A DNA stretch of 64,000 nucleotides from Nodosilinea sp. FACHB-131 (GTDB lineage: Bacteria > Cyanobacteriota > Cyanobacteriia > Phormidesmidales > Phormidesmidaceae): the NCBI RefSeq assembly GCF_014695395.1, contig NZ_JACJOF010000011.1, forward strand, positions 62,001 through 126,000. The letters are read 5' to 3'. Shown piece by piece: positions 45,563-53,277 of this stretch. Below the pieces are notes generated by a model, which made no database searches, was not told the origin of the DNA, and saw only the letters and a list, made by a program, of their open reading frames with translations. Position 1 is the stretch's first letter, and every line of letters begins with the position of its first letter. The position numbers and the translations under genes are program-made.

Positions 45563-45920
45563 GGCGTTGACCTTTGCTATTTACCGTTTGAGATAAGGAA
45601 GTGCCCAATGCTGGGCAGCCAAAGTCTTTACTCTGGCTTTGCGAGCTTGCTTGAAACAAAGAACTAGCACGGGGTCCTTGAGCACAGGTGTTCTGCACTC
45701 AGGGTCACCTGGGGCTAAAGGTGATTGGCCGCCGAGGGGTATAGCCCCGAAACGGGGCCTAGGTGGCAGCGAAGAGGGTGGGAAATTGATAGACTCAAGT
45801 ATAGTACAAGAATACTATTTGGCAATCAGGTAGGCCAATTGTTTTTTGTTACGGTTTGAGAAGTGCTGTCTTGTTTTTTTGTGTTTCCCTAGGGGCTACT
45901 GAGGCTAAAGCCGAAACGCT
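45563..45920. other. Hairpin-rich intergenic region before the photolyase-like gene
   Basis: About 360 bases without a gene. Several short hairpins follow one another: TGCCCA-ATGC-TGGGCA (about 45601-45620), CAGGTG/CACCTG (about 45685-45711), GCCCC-GAAAC-GGGGC (45744-45758), and the dyad at 45801-45818. A small structured RNA or a complex leader is possible; none of the motifs of known cyanobacterial RNAs was recognised. Confidence 0.4.
45801..45818. promoter_or_regulatory. Dyad ATAGTA-N6-TACTAT, possible operator
   Basis: A perfect 6-bp dyad with a 6-base spacer, in AT-rich DNA 103 bases before the photolyase-like gene. Spacing fits a dimeric repressor site, but no regulator can be named. 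Confidence 0.35.
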
Positions 45921-47582
45921 ATGAACAGAACCATCGTCTGGTTCCGCCGCGACCTGCGCATTTCTGACCATGAGCCGCTGCTGCGGGCGGCCGGACGGGG
46001 GCTAGTGGTGCCGGTGTTTGTGTTCGATCGCGCCCTGCTGCACCATCCTGAAACCGGCTCGGCTCGGGTGGCGTTTTTGCTGGCCGCCCTGCACGCTTTG
46101 GATGCAGACCTGCAAGCTCTGGGTGGACGGCTAATTGTGCGATCGGGCGATCCAGTTCAGGTCTTGCCCGATTTGGTCAAGGAAACCGGCGCTGACGGCA
46201 TCTATGCCCACACCGATGTTGAGCGTATCTATGGTCGGGTGCGCGATGCCCGCCTCAACCAGGCCCTCGCCCAGCAGGGAATGAAAATCCGCTGGTTTGA
46301 GCCCACGGCCAGCGCCGCCGAACTCATCCCTTACCCCCAGTATCGTGAGCTGTGGCATCGGGAGATGGGCCAACCCCTGGTGCCCACGCCCCAACAAGTG
46401 CTCGTACCGCCCGAGATCCCTAGCGATCCATTACCTGCTCTGGATGCCTTAGGCCATCGGGCTGACGAAAAGCCTATTCCCCTCGCCAGCACCGCCGCTG
46501 CCCGTGCCCTGCTGCAAAGCTTTTTGACCGACAAGGCCGATCGCTACTACTGGCAGCTGTCGTACCCCAGTGCCGAGGCCACTACGGGCCTTAGCCCCCA
46601 CATCAAGTTTGGCGTGATCTCGGTGCGAGAATGCGTGCAGACCATTCGCAGCGCGCCTGATTTTGGCGACAGCCGGCTCCGCCGCAGCCATCAACAATTA
46701 ATCTCGCGGCTGCGGTGGGGCAACGGGTTTACCCAGCGGTTTCGGTATCTGCCGCAGCTAGAGCTGCGATCGCTCTACCGCACTTTTGACGAGGATGGCT
46801 GGGCCTTTGATCCCGATCTCTACCAGGCCTGGCAGACTGGCCACACCGGCTTCCCAATTGTGGATGCCGCCGCTCGCTGCCTGCAGGCCACGGGGGGGTA
46901 TTTAGCGCTGAACTTTCGCACCCGCGCCATCTATGCCAGCTTTCTCAGCAACCTGGGCGGCATCGACTGGCGCTACGGGGCGCTGCACTTTATGCGCCAC
47001 TTAATAGACGGCGACTGCCCCATCGACCATTACCAGTGGGCGATGCAGTCGGGGGTGACTCACTGCATCGACAAAACCTGGACGCGCATTTACAACCCTG
47101 GCCAGGTGGCGGTCGATCGCTGCGACCCCGAGGGCGAGTTCATCAAGCGCTGGGTGCCGGAGCTGGTGGATGTGCCCCCCGCCCAGCTCGGTAGTCCGCC
47201 GACTCTCTCGGGCTACCCCGCCCCAATTTTGAACTATAAAGCGGCTCGCCAGCGCCGGGTCAAACTGCTCGAAGCCCAGCGGGGCAAGTTTCTCAACGCT
47301 AGCAACCTGCTGCCTCACCTGGCGCAGATGCCAAAGGATCTGACGCCCTTTGGCGTTGAAGTCTATGGGGGTGAGGTGGCTTGGGCTAAGGATGCGATCG
47401 CCCATCTCTTCCCCGCCGCGCTGCCGTTGGCTGACCTGGATGCCGCGCAAGCGGCGGCGCTACGCACCTGGTTTGTGGCCCACGTGAGTGTGCTGCCGCC
47501 GCAGTCGCGGCGACGAAAGCCGCAGGCTTTGGCCACAGACTCCAACATTCGCCAGCTCACGTTGCTGGGGGATATCAAATAG
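45921..47582 (+). CDS. Photolyase/cryptochrome-family flavoprotein (atypical)
   Basis: A 553-residue protein. The Rossmann antenna domain opens with T-I-V-W-F-R-R-D-L-R-I-S-D-H. The FAD-binding helical domain has S-P-H-I-K-F-G-V-I-S near 225, T-G-F-P-I-V-D-A-A-A-R near 310, L-N-F-R-T-R near 334, and Y-N-P-G-Q...E-G-E-F-I-K-R-W-V-P-E-L near 392-415. These identify the family, whose members repair pyrimidine dimers or sense blue light. The flavin-side segment that reads N-N-G-G-W-Q-W in E. coli PhrB reads P-I-D-H-Y-Q-W here (367-373). Dimer repair is therefore not assured. A C-terminal extension of about 80 residues follows the usual end. Confidence 0.9.
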   Translation: MNRTIVWFRRDLRISDHEPLLRAAGRGLVVPVFVFDRALLHHPETGSARVAFLLAALHALDADLQALGGRLIVRSGDPVQVLPDLVKETGADGIYAHTDVERIYGRVRDARLNQALAQQGMKIRWFEPTASAAELIPYPQYRELWHREMGQPLVPTPQQVLVPPEIPSDPLPALDALGHRADEKPIPLASTAAARALLQSFLTDKADRYYWQLSYPSAEATTGLSPHIKFGVISVRECVQTIRSAPDFGDSRLRRSHQQLISRLRWGNGFTQRFRYLPQLELRSLYRTFDEDGWAFDPDLYQAWQTGHTGFPIVDAAARCLQATGGYLALNFRTRAIYASFLSNLGGIDWRYGALHFMRHLIDGDCPIDHYQWAMQSGVTHCIDKTWTRIYNPGQVAVDRCDPEGEFIKRWVPELVDVPPAQLGSPPTLSGYPAPILNYKAARQRRVKLLEAQRGKFLNASNLLPHLAQMPKDLTPFGVEVYGGEVAWAKDAIAHLFPAALPLADLDAAQAAALRTWFVAHVSVLPPQSRRRKPQALATDSNIRQLTLLGDIK

Positions 47583-47632
47583 CAAAATTCTGGCGGTATT
47601 GAGGTGAGTTAGACAGAGCTTAGGTCTTGCCC

Positions 47633-49204
47633 CTAGCTCTGCAAACCCCAGGCTTTTTTGAGCCCCTGGAGCCGATAGTAGGCGGCTTTAGGCCGGTTTT
47701 CGCGATTGAGCAGCCCGCCAAAGGGCCAGAAAACAGCCTGGTCTGACAAATCCCACCAGGAGACCACTTCGATTTCGGGTTTGCTGTAGCCCAGGGTGTA
47801 GATCTGCTCGACCCAGTCGGCCTGAACCTGCTCGCTCCAAGGGGCGTGCCACATACCTTCAGCCTCGCCCATGATCGAAATTTCATCGATGCCGGTGTTA
47901 GAAGAACAGCCCATTTCGGTGATGTGGATGGGCTTGCCCAAGCCGACGAAGCGATCGAGCATGCGATCGATTTCGAACATATCCTGGTCGGGATAATAGA
48001 GCTGTAGACCAATCACCTCAAAGTCGATGGCGGCGGCCAGACAGGCTTGGAGGTACTGATAGGGGCTGCGCTGGGGCGGGCCGTAAATCGCCACGTTGCG
48101 CGCCCATAGGCAGCAGCTATTAATGACGCGCTGCACGGCGGGGTAGCCCTCCTTTGCCGCATCGCAGGCCATACGGGTGAGGTCGAGAAATTGGTCTTGG
48201 TCGTAGCCTAACTCGTTGCCCCAGGGGACGATATGGCCTTCATTAATCACGTCGTAGGTGGGGATTTGGCTGCTGTACCGCCGCGTGATCTCCACGATGC
48301 GCTGATGCAAGGCTGCTTTAACTTGCTCGTAGGGCAGTGGGCGTACCCAGTCGGGCACGCTGACCTCGTGGAACCAGGTGAGCGGGTGACCCTTGGGGGC
48401 AATGCCCGCCTGCCGTAGCCATGCTACCTGAGTATCGACTTCGGTATAGGTGGGTTGGCCCTGCTCAGGTTCAAAGGGTTTCCAGTAGAAGGGCACTGTG
48501 GCAGTAGTGAAAAGGGCCTCAAAGTGGCGATCGTACTCCGCTCCCAAGCCGGGGTGGGCAAAAGCATTGCAGCCCAGTTTGAAATTCTGGCGCGGTGGAG
48601 TGCGGGCAATGCGCTGGCGGGCGCGGCTGAGGGCGGCTTCTTCTCCAGCCCATAGCCCTTCCACCAGGGCGTTGTTCCACAGCGGAATCTGGGTTTGCAG
48701 GTCGGGGGATTGGCTGGTCTGGGTGAGGTAGGCCTGGGCGCGGTGGAGACGATCGCGCACACTCTCAGGAATACCGTAGCCCTGACGCTGCCAGCGATCG
48801 CACGCTTGGCTAACTCGATAAAGGCGATCGCGCGCAAATGCCCCGTTCAGCACTAGCGGAAAATCCGTTGGTGTAAAGCCGCGCCCCTGGTTGTCAGCGT
48901 AGAGAGTGATGTCGCCAAAGCCCTCGACGGGGAGCTGAAGGGCGATCGCGAAGCGGCCCGCTGGCGGCTGGGTAGTGAGAATGCCGTCCTCTACGGCGCG
49001 ATCGGGGTGGGGAATGGGTTCGTCGTCTAGACCTAGAAAGTAGAGGCGGCTGAGTTCAAACTTGGGTAGCGGATCACTGTTGGGCAGGTAGGCGCGCAGG
49101 GTGAGCGGCGGTGGACCAGCGAGAAGTTCACCTGAGACATAGCCTAGACCTGAAACTGTGAGGGCAGTGGTCGTGGTATAGCGCAAAAAGGGGCGACGTT
49201 TCAT
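47633..49204 (-). CDS. GH10 endo-1,4-beta-xylanase-like glycoside hydrolase, Tat-exported
   Basis: A 523-residue enzyme. The leader K-R-R-P-F-L-R matches a twin-arginine signal, followed by a hydrophobic stretch. Residues 30-200 form an N-terminal region seen in some GH10 proteins. The GH10 barrel starts near 205 with F-K-L-G-C-N-A-F and has acid/base Glu322 in D-V-I-N-E-G-H and nucleophile Glu430 in H-I-T-E-M-G. W-W-D-L-S-D near 490 also fits the family, which cleaves beta-1,4-xylan or related glucans. Substrate here is unknown. A membrane-type gene and a GH1 gene lie upstream on the same strand. Confidence 0.9.
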   Translation of the reverse strand: MKRRPFLRYTTTTALTVSGLGYVSGELLAGPPPLTLRAYLPNSDPLPKFELSRLYFLGLDDEPIPHPDRAVEDGILTTQPPAGRFAIALQLPVEGFGDITLYADNQGRGFTPTDFPLVLNGAFARDRLYRVSQACDRWQRQGYGIPESVRDRLHRAQAYLTQTSQSPDLQTQIPLWNNALVEGLWAGEEAALSRARQRIARTPPRQNFKLGCNAFAHPGLGAEYDRHFEALFTTATVPFYWKPFEPEQGQPTYTEVDTQVAWLRQAGIAPKGHPLTWFHEVSVPDWVRPLPYEQVKAALHQRIVEITRRYSSQIPTYDVINEGHIVPWGNELGYDQDQFLDLTRMACDAAKEGYPAVQRVINSCCLWARNVAIYGPPQRSPYQYLQACLAAAIDFEVIGLQLYYPDQDMFEIDRMLDRFVGLGKPIHITEMGCSSNTGIDEISIMGEAEGMWHAPWSEQVQADWVEQIYTLGYSKPEIEVVSWWDLSDQAVFWPFGGLLNRENRPKAAYYRLQGLKKAWGLQS

Positions 49205-49268
49205 GGGGTGCTTCCCAAGTAGTAGACGATATTTTCTCCCTAGTTTCGCCCGGTACCAAGATAGTCAC

Positions 49269-49940
49269 TTATCCAGTAGCCTCGAAAATGCCGTTATTGC
49301 GCAGCAGTGATACATAAACTACTCCCAGCGTGAGTCGCTCCCAGTTCGGTTGATTTAGGGTCCAAACGATTCCACCGGCCCAGGCTGTCCACCCGACTGG
49401 GCCTAACACTAGGGCGATCGTCTGGTTCATGCCCATATACACTGCAAACGGCAATGTCAGGCCCAAGGAATTCGTCAGCCCACCCAGCACCGTATTAGCC
49501 ATCAAATAGACGCCAAACCCACTCATCTTAGCCGCCGCGATCACTCCACTGCTCAGCAGTAATGCTTCTAAGCGAGGGTCATCGCTTTCTCGCTGCATCT
49601 CCATCACGACCTTTTGCTGCTGCTCGGGCGAAAGCTGGTCGAACATATCGTGAAACAGCTTGGACACCACCGCAGCCTCAATTTTCTGAGTGGGTAACTC
49701 ATACCACTGCCGCCCGGCAAGCAGCGCTAACCAGTTAATCCCTACATGGTCAGCGACATCTGTCACCACCTGCTTCCATGACGACTGCCAAAACAGCTGC
49801 CTAATAGTGCCAGCCCGCAAATATTTGATGTGATCGCAGAGCGTATCTGGCTGGCTGCCAAATCCTGAGCCGATGAGTTCGCCCAGTTCATGACGCTGCT
49901 CATCTGTCGCGGCTTGGACGATATCGTAGAACTCGCGCAT
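49269..49940 (-). CDS. YaaW/UPF0174-like protein
   Basis: A 223-residue protein. The first ~125 residues are helical and soluble (L-G-S-G-F-G-type turn, then Q-L-S-P-E-Q-Q-Q-K-V). The last ~90 are hydrophobic, with L-P-F-A-V-Y-M-G-M-N-Q and L-G-P-V-G-W-T-A-W-A-G-G near 170-192, then R-L-T-L-G-V-V-Y-V-S-L-L-R. This layout recalls the YaaW/UPF0174 family, whose function is not established. It lies between the GH10 and GH1 genes on the same strand; no direct link to sugar degradation is visible. Confidence 0.6.
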   Translation of the reverse strand: MREFYDIVQAATDEQRHELGELIGSGFGSQPDTLCDHIKYLRAGTIRQLFWQSSWKQVVTDVADHVGINWLALLAGRQWYELPTQKIEAAVVSKLFHDMFDQLSPEQQQKVVMEMQRESDDPRLEALLLSSGVIAAAKMSGFGVYLMANTVLGGLTNSLGLTLPFAVYMGMNQTIALVLGPVGWTAWAGGIVWTLNQPNWERLTLGVVYVSLLRNNGIFEATG

Positions 49941-50015
49941 GGTGAACCTGAAGCGACTAAAGGCTATTAATGCTTTCAGGTTGCGCCGCTGCGGTCGGGA
50001 TACATCTTCTACTGG

Positions 50016-51380
50016 CTACACCACTCGATTTTCTTCAATGCAGCGGGCGTACCAGTGGTAGCTGGCTTTGGGGATGCGCTGCTGGGTGGCAAAGTCCACG
50101 TAAGTAACGCCAAAACGGCGATCGCGCCCATAGGCCCATTCAAAGTTATCCATAAAGCTCCAGAGGAAATAGCCCATCAGCGGATAGCCCTCTTGCACAG
50201 CGCGGTGGGCCGATCGCAGATACTGCTGTAAGTACTGGATGCGGTCTAGATCTAGCACCTCTCCAGCAGGCGTGAGTTCATCCTGGGCGGCGCATCCATT
50301 CTCGCTGATGAAGACTCGCAACTCGGGGCGCTGAAGGGTATCGCTGATGTGGCGCACGCCCCAGTAGAGGCTGTCGGGCAAAATGTGCAGCCAGGGCATG
50401 TGCATGCGCGGGTAGCTCTGGGGGAAGGGCAGCGCCTCAAAGCCTCTAGCGTTGTCAGCCGCTCTCACATAGACCCCGGTGTAGACGTTGAACCCAAGGG
50501 AGTCCAACGGTTGGTGAATAGTGGCCAGGTCGCCAGGCAAAATATCGGGGGCATTCTTGCCCAGGTCTGCTAGCAGTTGAGGATTGTATTCTCCGGTTAG
50601 GGCTGGGTAGATAATGCCGCCGTTGGTGCCCGTCAGGGGAAAGGCCGCCTGGGCTGCCGCGATGTCCGCTGGGGTATCGGTGAGGGGGACGGTGGCGAGG
50701 TAGTTATCGACTAGCGCCACCTGGCAGGGCTGGGGCGAGGCGGCGCGAATGGCTTGACAGCCGAGGCCGTGGGCCAGCAGGGCGTGGTGGGAGGTCTGCC
50801 AGACTTCTTTGCTAGTTTTGACGACGGTGCCGGGGGCCATTTCGGGAACGTGGCCAACGCCGTAGCCAATGTGGGTAAAGCAGAAAATTTCGTTGAGGGT
50901 CATCCAGTGGGTGATGCGATCGCCCAGCTTTTTCACCACCACCGTGACGTAGTCGACATAGTCTTGCGCCATCTGGCGACTGCGCCACGAACCATACTCG
51001 TCTTCGAGCGCTTGGGGACTATCCCAGTGAAACAGGGTGGCGTGGGGAGTGATGCCAAACTCCAGCAGGGTGTCGACCAGCTCGCTGTAGAAGGCCAAAC
51101 CAGCGTCATTCACCGCGCCGCGCCCCTCGGGGATTATGCGAGGCCAGGAGATGCTGAAGCGGTAGTGGCGCACGCCCAGGTCAGCCATCAGGGCGATGTC
51201 GTCGCGGTAGCGGTTGAAATGGTCGCAGGCGATCGCCCCAGTGTCGCCATGCAGCACCCGCCCTGGGGTCTGGCTAAACACATCCCACACGCTGACCCCG
51301 CGAGCCTCCGAGGCCCCCTCGATCTGGTACGACGCCGTCGCTACCCCCCACTGAAACCCTGGCGGAAATGTGTATACCAT
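50016..51380 (-). CDS. GH1 beta-glucosidase
   Basis: A 454-residue cytoplasmic (no leader) beta-glucosidase. F-x-W-G-V-A-T-A-S-Y-Q-I-E-G at residues 9-22 is the GH1 N-terminal signature. Acid/base Glu164 sits in M-T-L-N-E and nucleophile Glu360 in F-I-S-E-N-G. The aglycone-side G-Y-F-L-W-S-F-M-D-N-F-E-W near 415 is intact. It would hydrolyse cellobiose or other beta-glucosides. Together with the nearby GH10 it could form a small beta-glycan use set, although no dedicated sugar importer adjoins it. Confidence 0.95.
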   Translation of the reverse strand: MVYTFPPGFQWGVATASYQIEGASEARGVSVWDVFSQTPGRVLHGDTGAIACDHFNRYRDDIALMADLGVRHYRFSISWPRIIPEGRGAVNDAGLAFYSELVDTLLEFGITPHATLFHWDSPQALEDEYGSWRSRQMAQDYVDYVTVVVKKLGDRITHWMTLNEIFCFTHIGYGVGHVPEMAPGTVVKTSKEVWQTSHHALLAHGLGCQAIRAASPQPCQVALVDNYLATVPLTDTPADIAAAQAAFPLTGTNGGIIYPALTGEYNPQLLADLGKNAPDILPGDLATIHQPLDSLGFNVYTGVYVRAADNARGFEALPFPQSYPRMHMPWLHILPDSLYWGVRHISDTLQRPELRVFISENGCAAQDELTPAGEVLDLDRIQYLQQYLRSAHRAVQEGYPLMGYFLWSFMDNFEWAYGRDRRFGVTYVDFATQQRIPKASYHWYARCIEENRVV

Positions 51381-51810
51381 CGCTTTGTCCTAATCCTGTT
51401 TTGTACGCCGCGTTACTCAACTGAGGGACGCTTTGAAAAGCTTGGGTGATGGCTTAGATTTTTCTAGCAAGGGCACAAAGTTTGCTCTAGAGCAGAAGTG
51501 GGGAACTAAAACCCTGCAAAAACGTCGCCTCAAAAACTCTTAAAGCTGACCTCGTGGGCCTAAGTAAATACTACCTAAGGCTGATTTTCATCAAGTTTTA
51601 TTGCATGTATTCTGAACGAAATGTTACGCTCGCTGCTGCTTGCGCGATCGGTAGGTTTTTCTCAATTGATAGCTATGCCCGAGCGACAGTTTTCCCGTGA
51701 GTCGCGCCTGTGGGCATAGCGGCGTTTACTGGTTTAACCCACTCTAGTAACCCTTGTGTAAATGAGGGCTTAGAGCGCTTCGAGGCCAAACTTACTGAAG
51801 TCGTCGGTTT
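51381..51810. other. Divergent intergenic region GH1 - acyltransferase
   Basis: About 430 bases between divergent genes. No gene or RNA is seen. AT-rich patches near 51590-51665 may hold the acyltransferase promoter. Confidence 0.45.
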
Positions 51811-53259
51811 ATGTCTCAATTCAATTCTAAGCATTATCAGCCTTCGAAACAACGGCTCAACTGGCTAGAAGGTATTCGGCTATTAGCGGCCGTTGGCATT
51901 TTGCTCTACCATGCCCAGCTGCTGTTTACCAAGTATGCCTATACTCCCCAGCCCACCGGGCTGCGAGCCAACTGGGCTGCCATTGTCGAGGCCAACGCTC
52001 ATCTCGGTCAAAATGCGCTAGCTTCTGCGATCGCGCTGCCGGTGTGGTTCGGCTTTCAGGCAGTCGATATATTTATTTTAATTGCTGGCTTTGTGCTGGT
52101 TTTGTCGCTGCGCAGCAAAGCCTCTGCTGTCGGTGCAGGCGAGTTTATTCAAAGTCGTCTGCTGCGCATTCTCTGGCCGTTTTGGACCGTAGCCTGGCTG
52201 GCCTATCCAATTCTTTGGCTGATTGGTATTGCCACCAACAGCTATCGACCCTCGCCGTGGGATACCTTTGCTGGGGCTACATTTCCGCTGCTGTTTGGCT
52301 TTGATGGCGAACGTTTGCTGGCGACCAGCGGCCCCTGGTGGTTTATTCCTTTAATTATTAGTTTTACGCTAATTTCTCCTGTCCTCTGGCACCTTCTGAA
52401 CCGCTGGGGAACCCGCAATTTGCTGCTGGTGAGTTTAGGGCTCACGCTGCTCTATCGCTACGGCGCGGTCTACCACTTTGGTGGACATCTAACTTACTCC
52501 ATGTTCGACACGCCCAATAACTGGCTGCCCTTTGTCTCATTTGCGGCCAAGCTGAGCACCTTCGTAGTCGGCATGGCGATCGCAGAGGCCTACTGTCAGC
52601 ACCGTGGCCCTTTGTTTTGGCGTCCTCAGCGGCTGCTTTGGGTGGGGCTCCTGGTCTACGCTCTGGGCTTTGTAGCGCAGTTTTATAAAATTGGCTGGGT
52701 GGTCTGCGATCTGCTGTTGCCTATTGGTTTTGTCATGGTGGCGGCAGTGGTGCTGCGATCGCTCAGCAATGTTCCGGCGCTGTCAGCGGCGATGGGGCAG
52801 CTGGGCGTGCATAGCTATAGCTACTTTTTAATCCACGGCTTTGTGATCGATCGCACGATTAATCTGTGGGTGCAAGACAGCGTTTGGCGCTACTGGGTGG
52901 CTCTGCCGCTGATGGTGGTTGGCACCTTAGCTCTGGCCATGATTGCCGATGCGGCGTGCCCGTTCATTCAGCGCAGCGCTGTGCAGCTGTGGCGCGACAT
53001 TGACTATCTGCTGATGCAGAACCCAACGACTGAGGGAGCTAGCTGGCGGCCAGTGGTGGGCGATCGCGTCAGCTACAAGGGCAGCCGAGACTGGATTGTG
53101 CAGAAGATTGAAACTCTGCTCGACGAAGGCGAATCCTATCTTTGCCAAATTTCAGAGGGTCGCCGAACAATTTGGGTCAACGCCAACCAGCTGAGCCTAA
53201 TTGAGGCCACACCGAGGGTTCAGAGCAGCCCCTACGCCCCGATCAAAACTGTTGTTTAA
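51811..53259 (+). CDS. Acyltransferase-3 (OafA-like) membrane protein with extra C-terminal module
   Basis: A 482-residue protein. Residues 15-390 are a ten-helix acyltransferase-3 domain that moves acetyl or similar groups onto exported sugars: L-N-W-L-E-G-I-R-L-L-A-A near 17, L-Y-H near 33 with the conserved His, S-R-L-L-R-I-L-W-P near 115, and G-P-W-W-F-I near 173. After the last helix comes an added soluble part (about 411-465) reading V-V-G-D-R-V-S-Y-K-G, W-I-V-Q-K-I-E, and R-T-I-W-V-N-A-N-Q-L. It looks like a small SH3/Tudor-like barrel. The GT2 gene starts 18 bases downstream. Likely exopolysaccharide decoration. Confidence 0.88.
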   Translation: MSQFNSKHYQPSKQRLNWLEGIRLLAAVGILLYHAQLLFTKYAYTPQPTGLRANWAAIVEANAHLGQNALASAIALPVWFGFQAVDIFILIAGFVLVLSLRSKASAVGAGEFIQSRLLRILWPFWTVAWLAYPILWLIGIATNSYRPSPWDTFAGATFPLLFGFDGERLLATSGPWWFIPLIISFTLISPVLWHLLNRWGTRNLLLVSLGLTLLYRYGAVYHFGGHLTYSMFDTPNNWLPFVSFAAKLSTFVVGMAIAEAYCQHRGPLFWRPQRLLWVGLLVYALGFVAQFYKIGWVVCDLLLPIGFVMVAAVVLRSLSNVPALSAAMGQLGVHSYSYFLIHGFVIDRTINLWVQDSVWRYWVALPLMVVGTLALAMIADAACPFIQRSAVQLWRDIDYLLMQNPTTEGASWRPVVGDRVSYKGSRDWIVQKIETLLDEGESYLCQISEGRRTIWVNANQLSLIEATPRVQSSPYAPIKTVV

Positions 53260-53277
53260 GCCAGGAGTTGCACCGCA

